DNA from: Sulfurimonas sp. HSL1-2
GTDB taxonomy: Bacteria; Campylobacterota; Campylobacteria; Campylobacterales; Sulfurimonadaceae
NCBI RefSeq assembly: GCF_039645565.1
Contig: NZ_CP147914.1
Coordinates: forward strand, 865,573-929,572
Direction of reading: 5' to 3'
Length of the DNA: 64,000 bases
In this document: positions 29,426 through 37,466 of the stretch, one piece after another
How positions within the stretch are numbered: position 1 is the first letter of the stretch
How the letters are laid out: each line of letters opens with the position of its first letter
Made by a program: the position numbers and the translations under genes
Notes under the pieces: model-generated
Told to the model about the DNA's origin: nothing
Seen by the model: only the letters and a program-made list of their open reading frames with translations
The model's database searches: none

Positions 29426-30004
29426 TTAGGAGAGCATACTCTGCCGGAGCATCAGGATCCGGCAGCTCTTCTCCAAAACGGCCAGCTGCTTCGCCATCTC
29501 ATGCAGGTCACGGTTGTAGGCGTAGATGCCGTAGCCGCGGATGACGACCAGCTCCAGGTCGGAATTCAGCAGCCGTTTGGGGATCTCGGTGGAAGCACGC
29601 TCGTACCACTGGTCGAAGGAGCGGGGGTCATAGACTTCCACACGGGGCATCTCCTTGATCCCGAAGTAGTCCATGGGCTCGATGATGGGGTGCAGCAGGC
29701 TGTAGGCCATCGTATTGGGCGGCATCGAGAAGGTGATGAACTTCGCATCGCTGATCTGACGGTAGATGCTGTGGTGGATGGCCGCGTCGATACTGGCCTC
29801 GTTCCAGCGGTAGTCTTTCTGGAAATAGAGTTCGATCAGCTGCTGCTCGTTCATATGGTCGAAGATGGTGTCTTTCGTATTGATAATGAAACGGCTGTTG
29901 TCCGATTTGGCCGAGACGCTGCCGTGGTAGATGCTGAAGAACTCTTTGCGGAACATCGAGAGGGAAAAAGAGACGAGCTGTTCTTTGAGATGCTGTTTGT
30001 TCAT
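29426..30004 (-). CDS. Class II aldolase/adducin-fold protein lacking zinc-ligand histidines
   Basis: 192 aa with the class II aldolase/adducin fold: FRKEFFSIYHGSVSAKSDNSRFIINTK is split as the early strand-turn-strand, and HHSIYRQ precedes the core. In active members zinc is held by HxH and a later HG motif. Here the matching segments read FITFSMPPNTMAYS and IRGYGIYAYN, so all three histidines are replaced. This suggests a non-enzymatic or repurposed protein, as in adducin. It is a single gene; its stop abuts repeat copy A. Function is unknown. Confidence 0.78.
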   Translation of the reverse strand: MNKQHLKEQLVSFSLSMFRKEFFSIYHGSVSAKSDNSRFIINTKDTIFDHMNEQQLIELYFQKDYRWNEASIDAAIHHSIYRQISDAKFITFSMPPNTMAYSLLHPIIEPMDYFGIKEMPRVEVYDPRSFDQWYERASTEIPKRLLNSDLELVVIRGYGIYAYNRDLHEMAKQLAVLEKSCRILMLRQSMLS

Positions 30005-30066
30005 AGCGCTATTGTAACGGAAGATAGGTGAATTTTTGTGTGAACGAGAAGGGGGTGGGGCCGGCC

Positions 30067-30378
30067 TTACGGCTGGCCGTTTCCGTACTGCTCGGCGAGA
30101 TAGTCAGTGATGAGGGTCTGGTCCTCTTCGGTGATGGGCGCTTTGAACGCGTCGACCATCTTTTCGACTTTCTCTTTCCAGAAGCTGCGGGACTGTTTGC
30201 CCTGGTTCAGGATGTAGCCGAAAGAGTGGCAGGTCAGACAGTTGGCCTGGACCAGGTCGAAGTGTTTGCCCATCTTGATCTCAAACGGGACATATGGGAC
30301 TTCGACATCCTCGTTCAGGACGGCGTGGAGATTAAGGGCGCCCAGGCTCAGCAGGGCGGCAAAGATTGTTTTTTTCAT
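30067..30378 (-). CDS. sorB: Sulfite dehydrogenase cytochrome c subunit (SorB-like)
   Basis: 103 aa periplasmic c-type cytochrome. A signal peptide (MKKTIFAALLSLGALNLHA) is followed by one haem site CLTCH (about residue 47). The small size and position 11 bases after the sorA gene match SorB, which takes electrons from the molybdenum subunit and passes them to soluble cytochrome c. The methionine ligand cannot be fixed with certainty (candidate in EKMVDAF). Confidence 0.88.
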   Translation of the reverse strand: MKKTIFAALLSLGALNLHAVLNEDVEVPYVPFEIKMGKHFDLVQANCLTCHSFGYILNQGKQSRSFWKEKVEKMVDAFKAPITEEDQTLITDYLAEQYGNGQP

Positions 30379-30389
30379 AAAGGCTCTCC

Positions 30390-31580
30390 TTAGACTACTT
30401 CGACGGTAACGACGTCGATTCCGTTAAATTTGTAACCGCCGTGGTTCCACTTGATGTCCTTGGCAAACGGCTGCTCTTCGCCGGCGCGGTTGATCGCCTT
30501 GGCCATGATGGTCTGCTTGCCGTACTTCTTCGGTTTGAAGTCGAAGGTGAAGGCGCGGAAGGCGTAGCGGCCCAGATCGTCGCCCAGCGTCGCCTCCTGC
30601 CACGTTTTGCCGTCGTCGAAGGAGAGCATGACCGCCTTGATTCCCGCACCGTAATCGAAGGCAACCCCGCGGATTGTCGCGTAGGAGTTGTGGTAGAGCG
30701 TTTCGCCGTTTGTCGGATAGCCGATGAAGGATTTGACGTTCATCTTCGTGATCGGTTTCGTCGGAACGTGCTCTCCCGGCTTCTGACATTCGCACTCGTT
30801 GTCCGGTACGCGGTACGCCTTGTCCATGAAGAAGAGGTGCTGATAGTCACTGGTGACGGTCAGGTTGCTCAGCATTTTGACCCAGCTGTCGGAGTAGGTG
30901 CCCGGGATGACGAGGCGGACAGGGTAGCCGTTGAGGTACGGCAGGTCCTCGCCGTTCATCTCATAGGCGACGATGACGTGGTCACCGATCTCCTCAAGGT
31001 GCAGTTCGCGGACAAAGTTCGGCGTTTCGTAGTAGGCAGCCGTTTCGGAGCCGTTGAAGCCGACCCACTCCGCCTCTTTTTTCAGCCCGGCACGTTCGAG
31101 GATGTCGCGCAGACGCACGCCTTTCCAGCGTGCGCACCCCATGGCGCCGCTGCCCCACTGGATACCGCCGGCCGTCGGTTTGAACGCGGAGCGGCTGTTA
31201 CCGCCGCACTGCAGGACGGCATAGACCTCGACCGGCTCGAAGTCATGCTTCAGCTGGTCGACGGAGAGGGAGAGCTCGCGCTCGACGAGGCCGTTGACCT
31301 TGATACGGAAGGTTCCCAGGTCGATATGCGTCGGGATATCCGGCATGTGCCAGCGTACGAAGAACATGTCGTTCGGTGTCACCGGGTGGGCAAAGACGTA
31401 GCGCGGAGATTCGAGCAGCGGCGGACGGTCGGAGTAGGTGATCATCGGCCGTTTCTGCGGGAACGGAATGGAGGAGATTTTGCGGTTATCGACGGGCTGG
31501 CCCGCGGCAAAGGCATCGGGGCCCAGCGCGGTCACGCCGGCACCGGCCAGCGCGCCTTTAAGGAAAGATCTGCGTTTCAT
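30390..31580 (-). CDS. sorA: Sulfite:cytochrome c oxidoreductase molybdenum subunit (SorA-like)
   Basis: 396 aa. It oxidises sulfite to sulfate in the periplasm. A twin-arginine signal (MKRRSFLKGALAGAG) fits export of a folded cofactor enzyme. The molybdopterin domain carries the active-site cysteine in YAVLQCGGNSRSAF. The C-terminal Mo-co dimerisation domain follows (ESYATIRG-like NSYATIRGVAFDYG to WNHGGYKF). With sorB it forms a two-gene operon, divergent from a LysR regulator. It supports a sulfur-oxidising lifestyle. Confidence 0.93.
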   Translation of the reverse strand: MKRRSFLKGALAGAGVTALGPDAFAAGQPVDNRKISSIPFPQKRPMITYSDRPPLLESPRYVFAHPVTPNDMFFVRWHMPDIPTHIDLGTFRIKVNGLVERELSLSVDQLKHDFEPVEVYAVLQCGGNSRSAFKPTAGGIQWGSGAMGCARWKGVRLRDILERAGLKKEAEWVGFNGSETAAYYETPNFVRELHLEEIGDHVIVAYEMNGEDLPYLNGYPVRLVIPGTYSDSWVKMLSNLTVTSDYQHLFFMDKAYRVPDNECECQKPGEHVPTKPITKMNVKSFIGYPTNGETLYHNSYATIRGVAFDYGAGIKAVMLSFDDGKTWQEATLGDDLGRYAFRAFTFDFKPKKYGKQTIMAKAINRAGEEQPFAKDIKWNHGGYKFNGIDVVTVEVV

Positions 31581-31611
31581 GATTTGAGGACCTTGAGACG
31601 ATATAAAATCG

Positions 31612-31643
31612 TTTGATAAAAATTATGTCCGTATTTTATCAAA
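31612..31643. promoter_or_regulatory. 32-bp dyad between sorA and the LysR gene
   Basis: Perfect 10-bp arms TTTGATAAAA (31612-31621) and TTTTATCAAA (31634-31643) are separated by 12 bases. The dyad lies about 30 bases upstream of sorA, next to its TATA-like promoter, and on the far side of the LysR promoter (TACAAT, 31676-31681). This is where a LysR-type activator would bind. The binding partner is inferred from neighbourhood only. Confidence 0.55.
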
Positions 31644-31758
31644 AATATATGGTTCAGAAAAATAAAACAAAAATGATACAATGTGCAATAAAACTGTACT
31701 TAAATGGGTGCCCTCCATCCCTGCTGGCAGGGGCTTTGAAGGTACAGGGGGAGGCAGA

Positions 31759-32646
31759 ATGTATACGTTGAAACAGCTGGAACTTTTCCTCGATCTGGGA
31801 CGGAGTGAAAAGATCATCGATACGGCCAAAAAATTCGGGCTGAGCCAGTCGGCCGTATCGATGGCGATCAAGGAGCTCGAGCGGCTGCTCGACGGACCGC
31901 TTTTCGAACGGATCGGCAAGCGGCTGGTGCTCAACGGGCGGGGGGCGATGCTGATGCGCAGTGCCTCCCCCCATGTCGATGCCCTGCATGCCCTCTACGA
32001 CCAGATGCGCAGCGATTCGCTGCGCGGCGAGCTCCGCCTGGCGGCCAGCGTGACGATCGCGGAGTACTTCATCCCGACGCTGGTCTGCAACTACATGGAA
32101 CAGAACGAACATGTCACGATCTCCCTCAAAAGCGCCAATACCGCCGACGTCATCCGGAAAGTCACCTCGGGCGAGGTGGACATCGGCTTCATTGAGGGGG
32201 AGGGGATCCTCGAAGAGGTCGAGAGCCGGGTGCTGATGCGCGACGAACTGGTCGTCCTCAGCAGCGACAAAAAATTGGCAAAGCAGGGCCCGTGGTTCAT
32301 CGACCAGCTGGCGTCGCGGCCGTGGATCATGCGCGAAAAGGGCTCCGGGACCCGGGCCGTCTTTCTCAACGCCATCAGCCCCGTCGACCAGGAGCTCAAC
32401 ATGGTGATGGAGCTGGAGCATATCGAGTCGATCAAGAACTTCCTGCTGGCCAAGCCCGATTACCTCAGTGTCCTGCCGCGCATTTCCGTCAAAAGGGAGC
32501 TCGAAGAGGGGCACCTGTTCGAGGTACCCGTCAAGGCGCACCATTTCGAGCGCGACTTTACGATGATCGCCCGCAGCCAGCAGACCCTGCTGCCCCTGCA
32601 GGCGCATTTTCAGGAGTACCTCTTAAGTTCCATCGGGTTACAATAG
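31759..32646 (+). CDS. LysR-family transcriptional regulator
   Basis: 295 aa. An N-terminal winged helix-turn-helix (MYTLKQLELFLDLG ... FGLSQSAVSMAIKELERLL) is followed by a periplasmic-binding-protein-like effector domain (GELRLAASVTIAEYFIP ... GEVDIGFIEGE). It resembles the CysB/CbbR group. The ATG at 31759 follows GGGGGAGG; the open frame extends to 31681 but that part is leader DNA containing a small CCCTG/CAGGG hairpin. It is divergent from sorAB and probably regulates it and itself. Confidence 0.92.
   Translation: MYTLKQLELFLDLGRSEKIIDTAKKFGLSQSAVSMAIKELERLLDGPLFERIGKRLVLNGRGAMLMRSASPHVDALHALYDQMRSDSLRGELRLAASVTIAEYFIPTLVCNYMEQNEHVTISLKSANTADVIRKVTSGEVDIGFIEGEGILEEVESRVLMRDELVVLSSDKKLAKQGPWFIDQLASRPWIMREKGSGTRAVFLNAISPVDQELNMVMELEHIESIKNFLLAKPDYLSVLPRISVKRELEEGHLFEVPVKAHHFERDFTMIARSQQTLLPLQAHFQEYLLSSIGLQ
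32639..32644 (+). promoter_or_regulatory. Candidate -10 element TACAAT overlapping the LysR gene stop
   Basis: TACAAT overlaps the last codons of the LysR gene and lies five bases before the rsmH ATG, which has no Shine-Dalgarno sequence. The layout matches that at 1903-1908 and suggests a leaderless transcript. Inference from position only. Confidence 0.4.
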
Positions 32647-32649
32647 CGC

Positions 32650-33582
32650 ATGCAGAATATCCCCCATATCCCGGTGCTTTACCGCGAAGTTACCGATGCT
32701 TTTTCCGGATGCGACGCCGGTATTGTCGTCGACTGTACCATGGGGTACGGCGGGCACAGCAGCCTGCTGCTCGAAGCGAACCCCAACATCCGCCTGATCG
32801 GCATCGACCAGGACGAAACGGCGATCCGTTTCTCCACGGAACGGCTCGTCCCGTTCGGCGACCGTGTCGAGATCCGTAAGGGGCGCTTTTCCAAAGTCCT
32901 GGAAACCATCGTACAGGATTACGGTGCTGAGCAGATCCGCGGGGTGCTCGCGGATATCGGCGTCTCTTCGCTGCAGCTCGACGAAAAGGATCGCGGCTTC
33001 TCTTTTGAGAGCGAGACCCTCGACATGCGGATGGACCCTTCGGCGCCGCTCGATGCCGCGACGGTCGTCAACACCTATGCCGAGGCGGAGCTTGAACGCA
33101 TTTTGCGCGACTACGGCGAAATCCCCAACGCAAGGAAAGTCGCCCAGGTGATCGCTGCGCAGCGCCCTTTCACCTCCGCCAAAGCGCTTGCCGACGCGGT
33201 CCGCCCCTACGCCCCGCGCGGCAAGAAAATCCATCCGGCGACACTGGTGATGCAGGCGATCCGCATCGAGGTGAACGACGAACTGGGGGAGCTGAACCGT
33301 CTGCTCGACGTCTGCGAACGCGCCTGTTTCCCCGACGCGGTCATCGGGATCATCTCGTTTCATTCGCTCGAGGACCGGATCGTCAAACAGCGTTTCGCGC
33401 AGTGGAGCCGCAACTGTATCTGCCCCAGCGACGCGATGCGCTGCACCTGCGGCAACAACCACGCCCTGGGGCGTCCCCGGCCGAAAAAGCCGATCACGGC
33501 CCTCCCCGATGAACTCAAACAGAACCCCCGCAGCCGCAGTGCGAAGCTGAGGCTCTTCGAGATGAACTGCCATGGACGCTAA
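32650..33582 (+). CDS. rsmH: 16S rRNA (cytosine-1402-N4)-methyltransferase
   Basis: 310 aa (formerly MraW). It methylates N4 of C1402 in the decoding centre of 16S rRNA. The N-terminal HIPVLYREV, the GYGGHSSLLL motif I, DIGVSSLQLD and the C-terminal ISFHSLEDRIVK are all diagnostic. The length is normal. It overlaps the following FtsL-like gene by 11 bases, the classical start of a division/cell-wall cluster, although mur genes do not follow here. Confidence 0.96.
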   Translation: MQNIPHIPVLYREVTDAFSGCDAGIVVDCTMGYGGHSSLLLEANPNIRLIGIDQDETAIRFSTERLVPFGDRVEIRKGRFSKVLETIVQDYGAEQIRGVLADIGVSSLQLDEKDRGFSFESETLDMRMDPSAPLDAATVVNTYAEAELERILRDYGEIPNARKVAQVIAAQRPFTSAKALADAVRPYAPRGKKIHPATLVMQAIRIEVNDELGELNRLLDVCERACFPDAVIGIISFHSLEDRIVKQRFAQWSRNCICPSDAMRCTCGNNHALGRPRPKKPITALPDELKQNPRSRSAKLRLFEMNCHGR

Positions 33583-33865
33583 AGCGAACCTCCTGGAGGA
33601 GACCGGCAGCGCCATTGTGACCCGCAAGGGAATAGGCCTGCGTTTCCTGCTCAGTATGCTGATGGTCTTCGGGATCGGCTGGATGCTGCTTTTCCCCAAG
33701 ATCTACCTCCAAAACAGCATCTACTACAAGAGCCGTGACATCGCGACGCTGCAGCGCGAATACGAGACCCTCAAAGAGGAGAACCTCGTCATCAAACGGC
33801 GGGTGGAGGCGATGAAGTTTAAAAACCAGGTGCTTGACACCCTCTTTGCCGAGGAGCAGCCGTGA
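33572..33865 (+). CDS. FtsL-like bitopic coiled-coil protein
   Basis: 97 aa. A cytoplasmic N-terminus of about 23 residues is followed by one transmembrane helix (LRFLLSMLMVFGIGWMLLF) and a periplasmic heptad-rich segment (IATLQREYETLKEENLVIKR split over about 30 residues). The size, topology and position right after rsmH match FtsL, which joins FtsB and FtsQ in the divisome. Sequence identity in FtsL is always low, so this is an assignment by layout. It overlaps the RND gene by four bases. Confidence 0.65.
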   Translation: MDAKANLLEETGSAIVTRKGIGLRFLLSMLMVFGIGWMLLFPKIYLQNSIYYKSRDIATLQREYETLKEENLVIKRRVEAMKFKNQVLDTLFAEEQP

Positions 33866-36800
33866 TCGCACGTCTGATCGAGTTCGCGCTGAACAAGCCG
33901 CTGCTCAACCACATGCTCCTGCTCTTCATCCTGCTCCTCTCCGTTTTCGCCTACATCAACATCCCCAAAGAGATCTTCCCGCCGATCCAGATGGACAAGA
34001 TCACGATCACCGGCGGTTACGCCGGGGCGAGTGCGGATGTCCTCGACAAGATGGTCGTCACGACCATCGAGGATGAGCTGGGCAATATCAGCGAGCTGGA
34101 GACGGTGACGACGACGATCAAGAACGGCGCCTTCACCATTACGGGCGATATCAAGCCGGGGTCGCAGAATATCAACGTGCTCAACGACGTCAAGGATATC
34201 ATTGCCCAGACGAAGCGGGACCTCCCCTCCGATATGGACGAACCCGTCGCGCAGATCCATGAAGAGACGATCCCGCTGGTGCTGGTCGCCATCGCGGGAG
34301 ATGTCCCCATGACGGTACTGCTTGAACGTGCCGATGAACTCAAAAGCACGCTGTCGCGCTTCAAGGAGCTCAGCGACATTACGATCCGCGGCGACTCCGA
34401 CGACGAGCTCGTCTTCCGCATCGACCCGGACAAACTGGACGCCTACGGCCTCTCCACCGATGCCGTCGTCGCGGCGCTGCAGAACCTCAGCTCCATCTTC
34501 CCCGTCGGAACCATCAAACGCCGGGGGGAACACCTCTACATCAGCACCTACAACGGCGAAAAGGATACGGCGGCGATCGAGAACACGGTCATCGGCGTCG
34601 GCGGCAAGCGGGTAAAAATCGGTCAGATCGCCACCGCCAGCTTCGAGCTGGGGGACGCGACGGAGCTGTCGCACTACAACGGAGTACGCAACGTCTCCGT
34701 CAACATCACGAAGTCGAAATCGGGCAACGCCATCGCGCTGGCCAAACAGATCCGTGAAACCCTGAAGGAATTCGAGGCGCGCTACCCGGACCTGAAGTTC
34801 GCCGTCTACACCGATACCTCCGTCTGGATCAAGAACCGTCTCAACACCGTCGTTTCCAACATCATCGTCGGGCTGATCCTCGTCTTCAGTGCCATGCTCA
34901 TCTTCGTCAACCGCGGCATCGCGCTGGTTGTGGCGATGGGGATCCCGATGAGTTTCATGATCGGGCTGATCGCGACGGAGATGATCGGCTATTCACTCAA
35001 CATGCTCTCCCTGCTCGGCGCCCTGATCGCCCTGGGGATGCTCGTCGACGAGGCGATCGTCGTGGCGGAGAACATCTACCGCCATATGGAGGAGGGGATG
35101 CCGCGCCGTCAGGCAGCAGTCCAGGGGGCGGTGGAAATGTTCCCCGCCGTGCTGACGGCGACGCTGACGACCGTCTTCGCCTTTTTGCCGATGCTGCTCA
35201 TCAGCGGGGAGATGGGGACCTTTATCAAGATCCTGCCGGTGATGATCACGATCCTGCTGCTCAGCTCCCTTTTCGAAGCCTTCTTCTTCCTGCCGCTGCA
35301 TTCGCACGAACTGCTGCGCCTGCGCCGGGAGAGCCATGTCAGCCACAGCATCTGGGAACACCTCTACCGCTGGTACGACAAAACACTTCACCGGCTCTTC
35401 CGACGCCGTAAGCTCTCCTTGATGCTGATCGTCGTTTCCATCGCAGCGTTGACGGCGGTGATGGTATCGCAGAGCCGTTTCCAGCTCTTCCCCGCGTTCG
35501 ACGTCACCCAGGTCTATGTAACGGGGAAAGTCAATATCAACAACGAACTCGAAGATACGGAGGAGCGGGTCGCGGCCATCGAGCGGGTGCTGCTCTCGAA
35601 GCTTGACCCGGAAGAGTACTCCTCGGTGACGGCGGTCATCGGGATGCGCCTGGACGCGAAGAACAAGGCGGAGATCGGGGAGAACCTTTTCCAGGTCTTC
35701 ATCGACCTGCACGAGCGCGCCCCCGACAACTGGTACAACCGCTACATCAACCCCATCTTCTCCATCGAATACAATGCGGAGGTGCTCAAACGGCAGCGCG
35801 ACGCCAAGCGGATCAGCGAGGATGTCAAGCAGTGGCTCGAACCGCTTGCACAGCGCAAGGAGGCGGACGGGACGAAAACGTTCGAGAACTTTAATGTCAC
35901 CGTCCCGGGAACGGGGGTCGTCGCGCACGATATCGAGCTCGCACTCAGCGGCAAGGACGACGCGCAACTGGCCACGGCCGTCACTGCGCTGGAGAAGGCA
36001 CTGGCCGGGGTGACGGGGGTCTATAACATCTCCGATGATGCCGACCTTGGCGAACGGGAGCTGAAACTGCGTATCAACGACTACGGCTACGACCTGGGGC
36101 TGAGCGAAGCGGAAATCAGCCGCCAGCTTCGCGCCCACTACCTCAAAGGCGAATACGGCAAGATGTTCAGTGAGAGCGGCCTGGTGCGCATCCGTATCGA
36201 GAGCGTGCAAAAAGACGACCCCGAGAGTCTGGAAAGCTTCCGCATCCAGCTCCCGGGCAGTACGCAGACGGTCGCACTCCGCGATATCGCCGACTTTATC
36301 TATACCCAGGGGTATGTGACAATAGAGAAGGAGGACGGTGTGCGTATCCGCAGCGTCTACGCCTCGTTGGACAAGGATCTCCGGACGTCATCGGAGGTGA
36401 TGACGGCGATCGCCCCGGTCATCGCACAGCTGGGTACCGAAGGGTTCCATATCGAGGTCAAGGGTGAGGAGAAAGAGAACGCCAAAACGGTGCGGGAGAT
36501 GTCCCAGGCGGCCGCCGTGGCGATCTTCCTCATCTTTATCACGCTCGTATGGCTCTTCGATTCGCTTGTCCTGGCCCTGATCGTGCTCAGTACGATCCCG
36601 CTGGTGCTCGTCGGGGTCTATGTCGGCCACTGGATCATGGGACTGACGATCACGATGCCGAGTCTCATCGGTGCGGTCGGTCTGGCAGGGGTCGTCGTCA
36701 ACGACGGGCTGATCATGGTGAGTTTTATCCGAAAAGCGAAGGACAGCGAAGTCCTGATGCAGCGTGCGCGGACCCGTCTGCGTCCGATCCTGATGACGTC

Positions 36801-36969
36801 GATTACCACGGTACTCGGGCTGATGACGCTGATCTTCTTCGCTTCCGGTCAGGCGCAGATTCTTCAGCCGATGGCGGTATCGCTGGGGTACGGGATTTTA
36901 TGGGCAACGGTACTGAACTTGTTCTATGTACCGCTGCTTTATGCCGTCGTCTACCGCATCAAGCGGTAA
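33862..36969 (+). CDS. RND-family efflux transporter, inner-membrane subunit
   Basis: 1035 aa with the AcrB-like pattern: a first helix, a large periplasmic domain, six helices, a second large domain and six more helices. The TM4 proton-relay motif reads GMLVDEAIVVAEN, with one Asp and one Glu in place of the usual Asp pair. The TM10 segment is GVVVNDGLIMV rather than the Lys-containing form of AcrB, as in several other branches of the family. No membrane-fusion or outer-membrane partner gene adjoins it. The GTG start overlaps the FtsL-like gene. The substrate is unknown. Confidence 0.92.
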   Translation: MIARLIEFALNKPLLNHMLLLFILLLSVFAYINIPKEIFPPIQMDKITITGGYAGASADVLDKMVVTTIEDELGNISELETVTTTIKNGAFTITGDIKPGSQNINVLNDVKDIIAQTKRDLPSDMDEPVAQIHEETIPLVLVAIAGDVPMTVLLERADELKSTLSRFKELSDITIRGDSDDELVFRIDPDKLDAYGLSTDAVVAALQNLSSIFPVGTIKRRGEHLYISTYNGEKDTAAIENTVIGVGGKRVKIGQIATASFELGDATELSHYNGVRNVSVNITKSKSGNAIALAKQIRETLKEFEARYPDLKFAVYTDTSVWIKNRLNTVVSNIIVGLILVFSAMLIFVNRGIALVVAMGIPMSFMIGLIATEMIGYSLNMLSLLGALIALGMLVDEAIVVAENIYRHMEEGMPRRQAAVQGAVEMFPAVLTATLTTVFAFLPMLLISGEMGTFIKILPVMITILLLSSLFEAFFFLPLHSHELLRLRRESHVSHSIWEHLYRWYDKTLHRLFRRRKLSLMLIVVSIAALTAVMVSQSRFQLFPAFDVTQVYVTGKVNINNELEDTEERVAAIERVLLSKLDPEEYSSVTAVIGMRLDAKNKAEIGENLFQVFIDLHERAPDNWYNRYINPIFSIEYNAEVLKRQRDAKRISEDVKQWLEPLAQRKEADGTKTFENFNVTVPGTGVVAHDIELALSGKDDAQLATAVTALEKALAGVTGVYNISDDADLGERELKLRINDYGYDLGLSEAEISRQLRAHYLKGEYGKMFSESGLVRIRIESVQKDDPESLESFRIQLPGSTQTVALRDIADFIYTQGYVTIEKEDGVRIRSVYASLDKDLRTSSEVMTAIAPVIAQLGTEGFHIEVKGEEKENAKTVREMSQAAAVAIFLIFITLVWLFDSLVLALIVLSTIPLVLVGVYVGHWIMGLTITMPSLIGAVGLAGVVVNDGLIMVSFIRKAKDSEVLMQRARTRLRPILMTSITTVLGLMTLIFFASGQAQILQPMAVSLGYGILWATVLNLFYVPLLYAVVYRIKR

Positions 36970-37009
36970 AGACGTGCTTTGAAATGAGAGGAGAAAAGGA
37001 AGTGCGGTT

Positions 37010-37035
37010 GGGAGGGAAGCCGACACTTCCCTCCC
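37010..37035. terminator. Strong hairpin after the RND gene, usable on both strands
   Basis: GGGAGGGAAG and CTTCCCTCCC form a perfect 10-bp stem with a 6-base loop, 40 bases beyond the RND stop. On the plus strand TCTGTTTG follows; on the minus strand a pyrimidine-rich stretch with TTTT comes about 12 bases later. It can end the RND transcript and also the leftward riboswitch transcript. Confidence 0.65.
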
Positions 37036-37042
37036 TCTGTTT

Positions 37043-37140
37043 GAATTCGGTTACTCGTTTGATTACAGACGCCCAGTCCGCACAGACGTCAGCGCCTGCA
37101 AGTTGGCATCAGGTTGAGTAGTAAGGAGTGAACCGAATTC
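37043..37140 (-). ncRNA. Predicted structured RNA downstream of the GEMM riboswitch
   Basis: On the minus strand, GAATTCGGTTCACTC (37126-37140) pairs with GAGTAACCGAATTC (37043-37056). The stem is 14 bp with a single bulged C, closing a loop of about 70 nt that has further GC-rich pairing potential (around 37065-37100). It begins about 80 nt after the riboswitch and ends just before the hairpin at 37010-37035. No open frame longer than a dozen codons with a ribosome-binding site is found between the riboswitch and that hairpin. The fold is seen; expression as an RNA is inferred. Confidence 0.5.
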
Positions 37141-37220
37141 ACCTTATGTTGAACCGAGAAAAAATGTGTGCTAATTAGTAGAGCGTGTGCAAGACACTCG
37201 AGGAGTAGAAGACCTTATTT

Positions 37221-37305
37221 TTATGTTTAGGCAACCCGGCCGTCTCAGTGAGACCCGTAGGCTTTCCGTCCCCGTTTCGCAACGAGTTTGGCATTATCTA
37301 CATAA
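37221..37305 (-). promoter_or_regulatory. GEMM-I type riboswitch aptamer (c-di-GMP or cGAMP class)
   Basis: Read on the minus strand it shows all GEMM-I parts in order. P1 is TTATGT (37300-37305) with ACATAA (37221-37226). Next comes the linker ending in CCAAAC, then P2 CTCGTT-GCGA-AACGGG with a GNRA tetraloop. The conserved joining sequence GGACGGAAAGCC (37260-37271) follows, then P3 with the hairpin GTCTC-ACT-GAGAC (37242-37254). It ends with GCCGGGTTGCC (37230-37240). The P3 and joining sequences resemble Geobacter-type variants, some of which bind 3',3'-cGAMP; the specificity base appears to be G (37292), favouring c-di-GMP, but the linker alignment is uncertain. A TATAAC -10 lies at 37324-37329. 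Confidence 0.82.
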
Positions 37306-37460
37306 TTAAGCAACAACAGATTGTTATAAGTTACAGCTTACAGTTTCATTAAAATTTGATTTTTTTCTAGCTTTATTTTTTTATCGGATCGTAAAGTAGC
37401 GATGGGCAAAGTCCGGACGGTGATTATGAGTTGAGGAGATGCACTTAAGCCCAAAAGGGG

Positions 37461-37466
37461 TATAAT
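37461..37466 (+). promoter_or_regulatory. Promoter -10 element TATAAT
   Basis: A perfect TATAAT lies 27 bases before the start of the 95-aa gene that opens the ispB-hemA-proS-hemC run. AT-rich DNA lies upstream. It is probably the main promoter for this long operon. Confidence 0.65.

Noticed and set aside
34993-36210. 405-codon open frame on the minus strand inside the RND gene
   Set aside because: Antisense shadow of a conserved transporter. It was checked as a possible target of the leftward riboswitch, but it begins about 1 kb beyond a strong hairpin and has no domain.
37292-37292. Assigning the riboswitch specifically to 3',3'-cGAMP
   Set aside because: The overall sequence resembles Geobacter variants, but the base at the likely specificity position reads G, and the short linker alignment is ambiguous, so the ligand is left open.
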